From Atopobium sp. oral taxon 199 str. F0494 (GTDB lineage Bacteria; Actinomycetota; Coriobacteriia; Coriobacteriales; Atopobiaceae), in NCBI RefSeq assembly GCF_000411555.1, contig NZ_KE150487.1:287768-351767 (forward strand): a DNA stretch of 64,000 bases. The letters are read 5' to 3'. The notes below the pieces were generated by a model, which was not told the DNA's origin, searched no databases, and saw only the letters and a program-made list of their open reading frames with translations. Both the position numbers and the translations under genes were made by a program. Position 1 is the stretch's first letter. Every line of letters begins with the position of its first letter. Shown in pieces: positions 27,084 to 36,621 of this stretch.

Positions 27084-28514
27084 TTAAGCGCGCTGCTTCC
27101 TTGAACGAACGATTGCAAATACGCCAGCAGCGAGAAGAACAGTTCCTGCTGCCGTAAGAGTAAAGGTGCCCGCATCGCCGGTAATAGGAAGAGCAGGCTG
27201 CTTGTTGTCGACTACATTCTGAGAATTAACGAGGAAATTGTTCTCGATTACACCATCTGTTGCTGGGTTATCAGCAGTAGCGGTAGTCTCATCGAGATCA
27301 AACTCAATGTCGTTAACCTTAGTATAGCCAGTAGGAACGCCAGTTTCAGAAATCTTGTAGTGCCCAGCAGCGAGACCGGAGAAGTAAACATAACCCTTAT
27401 CATTGGAAACAGAAGTCAAAACCTTACCGTTGGGAAGGGTAAGAGTGAAGGTAGCGCCCTTAAGAGGATTACCCTCAGGGTCAGTCTTCTTAAAGACGTA
27501 ACCGTAGGTTTTCACCTTAGTCGTGCTGCCAGGAGTAACCGTCGCTGAATCATAAGGATTGGGATTGAATGTAACGGTGGCGGTGTTGCCAGTCACATCG
27601 TCTGCACTATGAGAGAAAGCTTCAGAAGTAAGTTCTGCTTCATAAGTAACTTCAATCGCCTTGCCAGGGTTAGCAAGGATATAGTCCTTCTTATACTCAA
27701 TCGTGTAGCCATCCTCAGCTGCTGTTAACGTATAGTCAGCACCAGACTCTGCCTTTTGGCCGTTGATTTTGATGGTATCAGTCTTGATTTTAAGGCCCTT
27801 GGTCGGCTTATCACCAATCGTGAACGTGGCATTTTTAGAGTCCTTCGGATAGTTAGGGATAGCGGTATTGACCTTGAAGGGGACACTGTCACCAACACTG
27901 TACTGGTCAGTAGACTCCTTATACTCAGAACCAACGGTCTTCTTAACAGTTACATCAGTCTTCTTGACATCAATAGGAGCAACGTCGCGGGACTTATAGG
28001 TACCATTTTCAACCTTGGGGGAAACGTCGACCACCATATTCTGGTACACACGAGTTTTACCACTTGTAGTAGTAACACGGACAAGATAGTAGCCGCTGCC
28101 GAGCGTCAGCTTAGCAGTACCATCAGCACCTGCAGTAGCAGTTGTATATGCAGGTTTTGAGGTTAGAGCATTTGCGATAGCCGCAGTAGCGTTCTGCATA
28201 TCAGAGCCCTGAGTAAAAGTATAGCCATCAGTAGCAACAGCAGCAATCTTATCGATTGTGTCGTACTCGGACGGAAGACCGTCAGCCATCTTGTAGGTCA
28301 GGTTGTTAGCAGCATCAATATCTGCGTCAGCGATCTGATACGCACTTACTACGTCACCGCTCTCAAGACCCTTAATGGTGATTTCGCTATCAGCAACATC
28401 GTTAACGCTTGTAGGCGCTGCAAATGCCTTGACCGGTACCAGGGAAAATACCAAAACGACTGCTGCAAAAAGACAGCCAATCTTCCCCAGAATACCCTTA
28501 GAAGCAGATCTCAT
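27084..28514 (-). CDS. Sortase-assembled pilin (D2-type isopeptide fimbrial subunit), second
   Basis: 476 residues. A signal peptide (about 1-32, cut after FAA) leads into an N-terminal domain ending VVDVSPK (Lys167), the likely acceptor lysine where most pilins have VYPK. The middle has a D2-type domain, then a Cna-B-type domain with the E-box ISETGVPTGY. LPITG (442-446), a hydrophobic segment and a positive tail form the sorting signal. It pairs with the sortase just downstream. Major or minor subunit status cannot be told from sequence. Confidence 0.93.
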   Translation of the reverse strand: MRSASKGILGKIGCLFAAVVLVFSLVPVKAFAAPTSVNDVADSEITIKGLESGDVVSAYQIADADIDAANNLTYKMADGLPSEYDTIDKIAAVATDGYTFTQGSDMQNATAAIANALTSKPAYTTATAGADGTAKLTLGSGYYLVRVTTTSGKTRVYQNMVVDVSPKVENGTYKSRDVAPIDVKKTDVTVKKTVGSEYKESTDQYSVGDSVPFKVNTAIPNYPKDSKNATFTIGDKPTKGLKIKTDTIKINGQKAESGADYTLTAAEDGYTIEYKKDYILANPGKAIEVTYEAELTSEAFSHSADDVTGNTATVTFNPNPYDSATVTPGSTTKVKTYGYVFKKTDPEGNPLKGATFTLTLPNGKVLTSVSNDKGYVYFSGLAAGHYKISETGVPTGYTKVNDIEFDLDETTATADNPATDGVIENNFLVNSQNVVDNKQPALPITGDAGTFTLTAAGTVLLAAGVFAIVRSRKQRA

Positions 28515-28671
28515 TCTTTCCTCCTTTTCCTTTTCTGGCTAACCAGAATAAGCCTGTAGTTATTATACCTTGCAGCTTCTGTTTACAAGCTCCAATTTAA
28601 AACTACATAAATTACTTGAATTTAAGTACTCAAACATCATGTTGGGCTCTAAAAAATACCTTAGCCCCCCT

Positions 28672-29670
28672 TTATTCCTTCTTTTTATATCTCCTTCGGA
28701 TAAAAATCAAACCTATAATTAAACTAATTCCTATTACTAGACCAACCAATGTTAGAATAAATAGAGGAGTTTCAAAATACAGACGTGATTCAGGAGGCAT
28801 AGAAGTATCTCTTTTTTCATTCCATTCTTCCGGAACATCGCACCTTTCAGCGTGCACCAAGAGGCGGTGCGTATTAACGCCATAGGGAGTGCAGGTAACT
28901 AATGTCACCTGATCCTTCCCTTCAACTATTGTAAGACTCCCTGTTTCTTCAGGAAGTACTGTTTCAACAGAGGTCACACGGTATGCGTGGTCTTCTCCTA
29001 ACACTTTAATAATAAACCAGTCACCTTCCTTAAGTTGATCAAGATTATCAAAAACTTTGGCTGAAGGCAGGCCAGTATGGCCTGCTAGAACACAATGTGT
29101 CGATTCACCGCCCACGGGAAGCGAAGTTGTAGGCATGTGTCCTACACCGTGATCCATGCCCTTTCCGGTCACATCATGATATATTGGCATACTAACGTTA
29201 ATGCTCGGAATGATAATCTGCCCCATCACGCCGTCATCTGAAATATTTAGGAGCGACTCATATTCTTCATTAGAAGTTTGTGTGATACTGGGATCAAATG
29301 GATCAGTGACGAGAACCCTACCCGCCTGTAAGCGTTTGTTATAATCTTGCGCCGCATCCATGTGAGCAGAAAGATCTTCTTTAGAAATATTGGATACTGC
29401 CTCTTCTTGATTTTTTACAACTTTATTCTGCTCAATTTGATTTAGCCAACTGCTGGCATAGGGATAAGCAATCAACCCAACACCAAACAAAAACAGCAAC
29501 ATCGCTATAATAATTGCAATTGTAAGGGATTGAGGAATATGCCTACAACATTTACAAGCATCGCGCTGAAGCGACTTCGGTGCTTTACTTTCGTATTTTA
29601 GCAAAGAAGAAGAGGGAATCACTACTCCCTCTTCTTCGATCTTCCTATAATGTTTACCGTTAACCAACAA
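28672..29670 (-). CDS. srtC: Class C (pilus) sortase, first
   Basis: 332 residues. Membrane segments at about 50-69 and 309-326 flank the catalytic barrel with His198, Cys260 and Arg269; DPF lid motif at 123-125. It is a clear paralogue of the sortase at 26018-27061, sharing the TLVTCTPYGVNTHRLLVHAE block. A TTG start with AAGAGAG upstream is used; the next upstream frame is closed. It follows the first pilin by 18 bases and probably serves it. Confidence 0.93.
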   Translation of the reverse strand: MLVNGKHYRKIEEEGVVIPSSSLLKYESKAPKSLQRDACKCCRHIPQSLTIAIIIAMLLFLFGVGLIAYPYASSWLNQIEQNKVVKNQEEAVSNISKEDLSAHMDAAQDYNKRLQAGRVLVTDPFDPSITQTSNEEYESLLNISDDGVMGQIIIPSINVSMPIYHDVTGKGMDHGVGHMPTTSLPVGGESTHCVLAGHTGLPSAKVFDNLDQLKEGDWFIIKVLGEDHAYRVTSVETVLPEETGSLTIVEGKDQVTLVTCTPYGVNTHRLLVHAERCDVPEEWNEKRDTSMPPESRLYFETPLFILTLVGLVIGISLIIGLIFIRRRYKKKE

Positions 29671-29688
29671 TTACTCTCTTGTAATCAA

Positions 29689-31122
29689 TTACTTACTAAT
29701 CTTTTTACGAGAACTCGCGACAATCATAGCACTACCGGCAATCATAACAACACCAGCAACAGTAAGAGCAAGCGTACCTGCACCACCCGTTATAGGAAGA
29801 ACACCCTGATCGGGGTCGACAACAGTATTGTCATTTGTATACTTTTGGTAGTTTGCTTCGGCGATACCGGTTGTAGCAGGGTTATCAAGCGTTGCAGAAG
29901 CAGCTTTAATGGTTACTTTAAAATCGGCAACTGCTTGCTTCCCGGCGGGAACCTTTGTTTCCTTTACTGTATACGTCTTTCCATCAGCAAGATCCTCAAA
30001 CCAGACATAACCATTAGCGTCTGCAGTCGACTTAAGCACATCGCCATTCTCGTCTTTAATGGCTTCTGTGCCGTCTTCATTATAGAGCGTAAACTCGGCC
30101 CCCTGAAGCGGGTGACTGTCTTTGTCAACCTTTTGGAAGTAGAAGCCATAAGTGTTCACTTTATCTTTAATAGGATCACTCGTATGAGTGGTTGTGGGGC
30201 TATTGCTGTAGTCAAGCGTAAGGGAATTCTTTGTTCCATCAGAAGCAGTTTTGAAAGCAGCGCTCGTAAGTTTTGCCTTATATGCCACCGTGATGGTTTG
30301 ACCGAGATGGGTCTTAATAAAATCAGACTTAAATGAAAGCGTAAAGCCATTGCCATTAGCGGCAACTGTGTACTCAGAAGCCGCAACAGGGTTGCCGTTA
30401 GCTTTCACTTCAATAGTGTCAGTCTGATCAATAAGACCGTCGTTAGGAGCATCTTTAAAAGTAAAAGTCGGATTCGTGTAGTTGGAAGGATAATTCGGAA
30501 CCGCAGCAGTAATGGTAAATGGAACTAGGTCGCCAACCTGGTACTCACTGGTTTCGTGAGCATTACTTTCACCGACCGTCTTATCTGGCTGGGGGCCATC
30601 CTCAGCTTTAATATCAACTGTCTGTGGATTTGCAACATAAGTCAACCCAGAAGACTTAGGCGTATTATTAACAACGGTATTCTGATAAACCTTTGTCGAT
30701 CCATCAGCATTAGTAACGACAAATAGCCATTCGCCGTCATCAAGACCAGAGAATGTAACTGCGCCGCCGGCTGCCGTTACAGTTTTTACGTCAAGGGGAG
30801 TAACACTTCCGCCAGCAATATCCGTTGCAATTTTACCCACCGCAGCCTTCATTTCAGCAGAATTTGATTGGAGCGCTGAATACGTATTGCCATCGATTCC
30901 GTTTGCATACTTATACGTTAAGTTATTATTAGAATCAACAACTGCGTCGACAATTTGGTAGGCGGTAACAGTAGCTCCACTGTCAACATTCTTGAGAGTG
31001 ATATCAGAAGCGTACTTACTCCCCGGTTCTGCTGATGCCATGCCAACTGGCACCATTGAAAGAGCAAGCGCTGCCGCAGCAATGCCTGTTAGCACCTTCT
31101 GTCTAAACCCTTTTTTGATCAT
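29689..31122 (-). CDS. Sortase-assembled pilin (D2-type isopeptide fimbrial subunit), first
   Basis: 477 residues, nearly the same size and layout as the second pilin: signal peptide (about 1-31), an N-terminal domain ending VVNNTPK (in place of VYPK), a D2-type domain, a Cna-B-type domain with E-box VKETKVPAGK, then LPITG (442-446), hydrophobic stretch and RKK tail. Overall similarity to the second pilin suggests duplication, but the sequences have diverged. Upstream of it is the tip gene, downstream the first sortase. Confidence 0.93.
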   Translation of the reverse strand: MIKKGFRQKVLTGIAAAALALSMVPVGMASAEPGSKYASDITLKNVDSGATVTAYQIVDAVVDSNNNLTYKYANGIDGNTYSALQSNSAEMKAAVGKIATDIAGGSVTPLDVKTVTAAGGAVTFSGLDDGEWLFVVTNADGSTKVYQNTVVNNTPKSSGLTYVANPQTVDIKAEDGPQPDKTVGESNAHETSEYQVGDLVPFTITAAVPNYPSNYTNPTFTFKDAPNDGLIDQTDTIEVKANGNPVAASEYTVAANGNGFTLSFKSDFIKTHLGQTITVAYKAKLTSAAFKTASDGTKNSLTLDYSNSPTTTHTSDPIKDKVNTYGFYFQKVDKDSHPLQGAEFTLYNEDGTEAIKDENGDVLKSTADANGYVWFEDLADGKTYTVKETKVPAGKQAVADFKVTIKAASATLDNPATTGIAEANYQKYTNDNTVVDPDQGVLPITGGAGTLALTVAGVVMIAGSAMIVASSRKKISK

Positions 31123-31187
31123 TTTCTACTCCTTTCGCGACTGATTTTCAGTCATGATCAAACTTACTTTAGCCATCAACTGCACCT

Positions 31188-33380
31188 TTAGTGAGCAACT
31201 GATACAAACGACTTGCGGTATATGCAGTACAGAACAAACCCTACCGCAAATACTATGAACATGATTCCCGCACCAACAAAAGGTATGTTCCCTACGCCAC
31301 CTGCATATGGAAGCGCACCTAACACGCGGTTATCCACATCAATTTGGAACCAATAACCACTGCTACCATTTTCTCCCTGATGATCGGAGCTGATAGGTAG
31401 TCCATTTAACGTAGCATTCCCAGAAGTATCAATTACAAGCCTCAAGTCATTATCAAGTTTTTGATAACCGGCAGGAACCTTTGTCTCACGAATGATATAT
31501 GTACCTGGCTTAAGATCAGAAAACTTTGCTTTACCGTCATTATCAGTGGCAATAGCAGGCGCGACTATCGTCTCTCCATCTTCAGCAAAAACCGTAAACT
31601 CTGCACCAGCAAGAGGTGTTTTCGCATTTCCATCAGTACTTGAAGTCTTGTACATAATAATATCATACGTTTTCAGAGTATTAGTAATGGTATTTACACC
31701 GTCAGTACTACCATTAATATTCCCTGACCTATACGAACTATATATAACTGGCGAACTATATGAAGTATCATATCCTTCAATCGGGCTTATTTCATCGACT
31801 GACCAGGTGGTATCTCCCTCAAGACCTCCGGGTACAACAATATCCTTCGACCAATCATTACCAGCATCTAACGTGATTGGATCTCCATAGTCCTTAGTGA
31901 TTTCTACACCGTTTATGGTCATAGTCCTTTTAAGCTGCACGGTAATGGTCTTGCTGGCATGGTCAGAAATATCATCACCTGACCATTTCTTTTCAACTTT
32001 AACTTGAGACAATGGAACTTTCATCGTAGGACGCTCGTAAGGCGACATCCCATGTTCCTGATCGGTAACAACACCATTAACCGTTTTTTGTCTAATATAC
32101 TCTAACGTCGCAGACGTATTGGAATAGACTGAGTACGTGCCGTCTCCATTATCAAGAACATTCTCATCTAGACCATTACCATTAGCAGCAGCTGCTACAG
32201 AATCTAGTGCCTTTTGTGTGGGAGTAACTGTAAAGCTTACTGAATAGATTACGTTATTTTCAAGCTGACTAATACTTGAAAGATCCCATGTGACGGTATC
32301 GCCACTTAACTTCGCCTTCGGAGCTTCTGACCAATCGGTTGTAACCCCATTAGCACTGGTTTTAGTATATTTGAAAGTAGTTACCTGACCATCAATATTC
32401 GTTGCTGAAACCATATCAGTAAGAGTGTCTTTTATCTTAACGTCTCTGTAGTAGGACTTATGCGTAATGTCAGCAACAATAGAACTAAAAGCATTGACGA
32501 TGCCTTCTTGATCTTTTGCATCAAAATAGTAATTATCGGTCTGCTGTCCGTCATACGCATAATCTACAAGATCTCGCATACGATCAACATCGCCAAATGT
32601 ACCTATAGCGTAAAAAGTATTTCCAGAAGTAACTACATTACGCGCGTCATCTGTTGCTGGTCCAAAACACTCTTGAACGTTCTTCTTTCCCTCTTTCCCC
32701 TCATCATGACCGGTTCCAAGAAGATAGTGACCACTCGCTGTCTTTGTGTAATTATGTTTAGTGCCATTATAAAATGTAGGGTTTCCATCAGATACAAAAA
32801 TGACATATGTAGGGTCACCATCGCTGCTTTGAGCCACTTCATTTGCAGCCTTTAATGCATCTTCCCAGTTAGTTCCTCCATGATACTTTGGCAATCCTGC
32901 ATCATGGGGTGTTTCAATGTCATCTACCGCCTGTTGAAACGCATTTAAATCTGATGTCCAGAGACTCCCACCAAATCTTTCCTTATATGCAATTGATTCA
33001 AACGTTACCAATGACATTTGAATACGGCTAGGATCATCAATAGTATTGTTCTGCATTAGCTCATCCGCTAATGCGTTTACCGCCTCTTTTGCCACCTTAA
33101 GACGCGTCTCCTTTTTGTGCTTATTATTCATGCTATTCGATTTATCAAATACGACAATAACGTTCGCACGCGTCTTTTCTGTACTTATTTGAGACCTACC
33201 TTTTACACTAAGCGTAAGAGTATAGGAGCCGTCTCCATTAGGGGTAAGAGTTTTGGTGTGAACAGGAGGTTCATCCGCCAAAACGGGTATCGGTGGCACT
33301 ACAAGGAAACCCACAAGTAGTACTACTCCAATAATTACTCCCCACAGAGCAGTAAAACACGCTCTATATCGTAGACTCAT
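31188..33380 (-). CDS. VWA-domain pilus tip adhesin
   Basis: About 730 residues, starting ATG 33380 after GGAGGCC. A signal anchor/peptide covers roughly residues 1-35. A VWA domain follows with the metal-site DKSNSM and the Cna-B-type domains later on, including an E-box IIRETKVPAGY. The sorting signal is LPYAG rather than LPITG, then a hydrophobic segment and a short basic tail. Tip pilins with an integrin-like VWA domain usually mediate host adhesion. First gene of the five-gene pilus cluster; the ~30-codon N-terminal part could begin slightly upstream. Confidence 0.92.
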   Translation of the reverse strand: MSLRYRACFTALWGVIIGVVLLVGFLVVPPIPVLADEPPVHTKTLTPNGDGSYTLTLSVKGRSQISTEKTRANVIVVFDKSNSMNNKHKKETRLKVAKEAVNALADELMQNNTIDDPSRIQMSLVTFESIAYKERFGGSLWTSDLNAFQQAVDDIETPHDAGLPKYHGGTNWEDALKAANEVAQSSDGDPTYVIFVSDGNPTFYNGTKHNYTKTASGHYLLGTGHDEGKEGKKNVQECFGPATDDARNVVTSGNTFYAIGTFGDVDRMRDLVDYAYDGQQTDNYYFDAKDQEGIVNAFSSIVADITHKSYYRDVKIKDTLTDMVSATNIDGQVTTFKYTKTSANGVTTDWSEAPKAKLSGDTVTWDLSSISQLENNVIYSVSFTVTPTQKALDSVAAAANGNGLDENVLDNGDGTYSVYSNTSATLEYIRQKTVNGVVTDQEHGMSPYERPTMKVPLSQVKVEKKWSGDDISDHASKTITVQLKRTMTINGVEITKDYGDPITLDAGNDWSKDIVVPGGLEGDTTWSVDEISPIEGYDTSYSSPVIYSSYRSGNINGSTDGVNTITNTLKTYDIIMYKTSSTDGNAKTPLAGAEFTVFAEDGETIVAPAIATDNDGKAKFSDLKPGTYIIRETKVPAGYQKLDNDLRLVIDTSGNATLNGLPISSDHQGENGSSGYWFQIDVDNRVLGALPYAGGVGNIPFVGAGIMFIVFAVGFVLYCIYRKSFVSVAH

Positions 33381-34980
33381 CCTGGCCTCCATCACTCTAT
33401 GCCATATGATCAAAGACTAAAAACTGGTTGATCGCCCACTACCCCAAGCAATCTGTTCCATCAGATTCAGTTCCCCAATCTAAACACTCTCACTAAAATA
33501 ACCAAAATAATCTTACCAAAAGACTTAATACATTCTTAACACATTTCTACTAGAATTTTGCAAACTAATAATTTTTACACAAATAAGGTACGAGTAATTT
33601 TTTGGTCTCCTTCCTTTGGAGGGTGTGTCAAAGTTCCCCTCAGCGCTCGCTCAAATTTGATCAGTCGAATGGTTCTTTGATTCTATCCTTGCGGCAATAC
33701 CGAAGTTTTCCACAAACTCCTCCGCTGAAACATCGCACCTATCACAGTGGCAGAGAGGCTTGCTCTTTAGATTTTTCTCTAGGTTTTTAGGTAAGCGTCT
33801 AGAAATCCTTCACATATCATGTTATCAGAGCTATATCCTTTGGTTGGAGCAAGTTTCAATAGTAATTTACTACTCCATATATCGGTCCAACCGGTTCAGT
33901 ATCAGTACGAAATGAAGTGTTGCTTGTATGCCAAATCACCTTTTGGCAAGTGCTGCAAGTAGATTTGAGCTGAGAAACTTGTATTTTGATGTATACTCAT
34001 AGTCCGTTCAACAGATCTGCTGTCAAGGCAGACTGCAGCAACACTCGGGCAGACTTTTATTTGGGTCAAGACTCAGCTGTGTCGATAAGTTACAACTTAC
34101 TGAAAATGCCTGCATGAAAGCGTCTTTTTTTAAATTATTAGATATCTTTAGTCTTTCCAGTATGAAAGACACAACACCAATAAAAGCAGACGTAGAAAAC
34201 GTACTATTTCTTTTCTTACATAGTGCGTAATACTTACCTCTCGCTGACACGTATACCAAAGCATACATACCAGCGCAACACGATAGTTCCATACCCCTTA
34301 GCCTTTGGAGAAAAAGTTTTTAACTATTCCTCGCGTGTTGAGGTTGTGCTTAAGACCAGACGGTATCGATATACTTAGGGGAGCTCTTCGATATTTTCAA
34401 TAAGGGCTAGTTGAACAGAGAAGCAGGTCTGCTGCCTATCTCAATTTCTCACTAAACTTGCACTTTCCTTGTTTAAAATCAAAGCCAGACCTCACCTCCT
34501 CCTCTTTTAGATCGAACAACGCCGCTCGAAGTAAAGGCTCTCTATCCGGAAAGGCTTAATCCTTATTAAGACCCGTTCTTTGAAGGATCATACGGATGTT
34601 CTTGATCTTATTCGAGCCAACCATAGTCTTTTCCTTCGTCAACATGCGCTTCGGGAAATGTTAATTAAACTTAAAGTACATCCTCGTGCTCATAAGATCT
34701 TTACCCTTAGATCTCCTTTGTCATTTAAGATATCGAGATGGTGTGCTTATACTTCACCATTTTATCCCGATAGTTCTTTCGTATGCGGACGCTCTCGTCT
34801 TTCAGGGCATCTATCTAGCAAGATTACGCACAAGTTGGTAAAGAAACACAAGGTTGTGAAAACTGTTTTAAGACAAAAACCTTAGGTGACAATTAGTTGT
34901 TCGTCTAAAATTTTAAAATCGCTCTACAAGCAAAGTGAATCCTTTTAAGGGGTAATGCTCGTTCATAAATCCATATAAAT
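33381..34980. other. Long non-coding, decayed stretch upstream of the pilus cluster
   Basis: About 1.6 kb without a convincing gene. The first 220 bases are AT-rich and should carry the pilus promoter on the minus strand. Open frames exist at 34023-34292 (minus, 89 codons) and 34580-34885 (plus, 101 codons), but neither has recognisable motifs or a clear ribosome site. The sequence resembles decayed mobile DNA, consistent with the element boundary at 35037. I cannot name any gene in it. Confidence 0.45.
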
Positions 34981-36593
34981 TCATATACACAAACTCCAGC
35001 TCATTTCTTTAAAACAAAATTCAACATTTCCCCTTATGGTGGAGCCAGAGGGGAAGCAATCGAACCTGACGGCTTCCCCTTCAGCAAAAGGGTCTTCCGT
35101 CTCCCCGTCCAGCACCTCCATCGGAACCTCGCGGTTGTCCTCGGAGTACCACGAGGCTACCACGAGCCTGTCCTCGTGCAGATAGATTTTATCGACGAAG
35201 TACTCCATGACGGAGTCCCTCACTTCCGCATTGTCGAAATCCGCATGGAGGAACCTGTCGTAGTAGGACCTTATTGAGTGCTCGTTCTCGAAGAGCGACG
35301 TCTGACCGTCTCGGCAGCTATGGCGTCGTCCAGGGCTTCCTTGCGCGCCTGAAGCTCGGCCATGCGTTTCTGGCATCGCCTCGTTGAATATGCCCGCCTC
35401 TATCGCCCTCACGAAGTTGGCGAGGCCCTTCTCGACGTCCCTGCGCTGCTGCTCAAGGCCCGCGAGGTAGTCCGTGCCCTTGTAGTGCTCCTCGTAGTAT
35501 TTGGCCGCGTCCACAGCGATTGACGCGAGGTTCTCGCTGTCGTCCAGGAACCCCTTGAGGATGTCGATCACCGCGCCCTCGACCCACTCCTTGCGAACGG
35601 GCCTCTTCGAGCACCTCTTGGCCCTCTGCTCCTTGCAGTAGTAGTAATAGTGCTTCGCCCCGGTCTTGCTCGTGCCCGAGACGCCCTGCATGGAGCCTCC
35701 GCACTCGCCGCAGAAGAGCTTGCCCGTAAGCCAGTAGCGAGGGGCGTCCTCTGCCTGTGCGCTCGCCCTGCGCCTTGAGCCGTTGCGCTTGTTCTCGGCG
35801 AGCCGCCTCTGCGCCCTGTCGAACAGCTCCTCGTCCACAATCTGCGGCATGCCGCCCTCGACGGTGACGCCGCCGTGGCGATACTCGCCTATGTAGGCCC
35901 TGTTCTTGAGCAGCTTGTTCATGGTCTTGACGCCGAAGAGCGCCCCGCGCGTCGTCCTGAGGCCCCTCTCGTTGAAGTCGTCGCATATGGACTGCATCGC
36001 CTCGCCGTCGGCGTAGCGCTCGAACATGTCAACCACGAACGGGGCGACGGCATCGTCCACGACATAATGCTTCTCGTCGTCCACACCGTAGCCCCACACC
36101 TTGTGACCGTTGTATAGGGCGTGCTCCGCGTTGTAGGTCATGCCTCGCCTTATGTTCTGGGACAGCTATCTTGAGCAGAACTCGGCCATGCCCTCCATCA
36201 TCGTCTCCATGAGCACCGACTCCGGCGAGTCATCCGGCGTAGGCTCCGCGATGAGGCAGACGCGGCAGCCAGCGTCTCGAATCCTACGCTTGGCGTCCGC
36301 CAGCTCGAAGCGGTCACGCCCCAGCCGGTCGGTCTTCCACAGGATGAGAACGGCTGGCCTTATCGCGCCCACCTCGGAGAGCATGACTGGTACTGCGGGC
36401 GGTCACTGATCGTGCCCGATATGGCGGCGTCCTCGTACTCCTTGGCTATGCGGTATCCGTGCGCCTCGGCGAACGCCTGCGCCTGCTCCCTCTGCTGGTC
36501 GATGGAAGCCTCGTTCTGGCTGTGTGACGAGAAGCGGTAGTAGGCTATAGCGAGGTTGTTGTCGTTCTGTACGAATCTATTCTGCTTTGCCAA
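34981..36593 (-). pseudogene. Large serine recombinase, multiply broken
   Basis: Three pieces of one gene of about 537 codons. The N-terminal resolvase domain starts TTG 36593 (GGAGGTG upstream) with AIAYYRFSSHSQ, whose Ser is the nucleophile candidate. A one-base deletion occurs near 36385 (QYQS to MLSEVGAIRP). A TAG at 36166-36168 interrupts EFCSR-LSQNIRRGM where Q would fit. Near 35372-35385 and 35300 a pair of shifts scrambles about 27 codons; the other frame reads KRMAELQARKEALDDAIAAE. A zinc ribbon (CGECGGSMQGV...YYCKEQ) and coiled-coil C-terminus are still visible. It catalysed integration of the surrounding element at ssrA and is not expected to be active. Confidence 0.92.
35037..35044. 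other. Candidate attachment site, left copy
   Basis: The 8-bp direct repeat TGGTGGAG also occurs at the ssrA end. It lies within the 3' coding end of the recombinase. On the minus strand the recombinase reads GTTCGATT, 13 bases, CTCCACCA, while ssrA reads GTTCGATT, 8 bases, CTCCACCA. So the attachment region imitates the tmRNA T-arm and acceptor. Sequence left of this copy (34981-35036) and left of the right copy are also similar, including CTCATTTCT, TTCAAC and TTCC. Confidence 0.65.
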
Positions 36594-36621
36594 CTAAAGA
36601 ATCACCTCCTTACTCGAACGC

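Noticed and set aside
34580-34885. Transposase gene in the decayed stretch
   Set aside because: No catalytic motif, inverted repeats or target duplication could be found.
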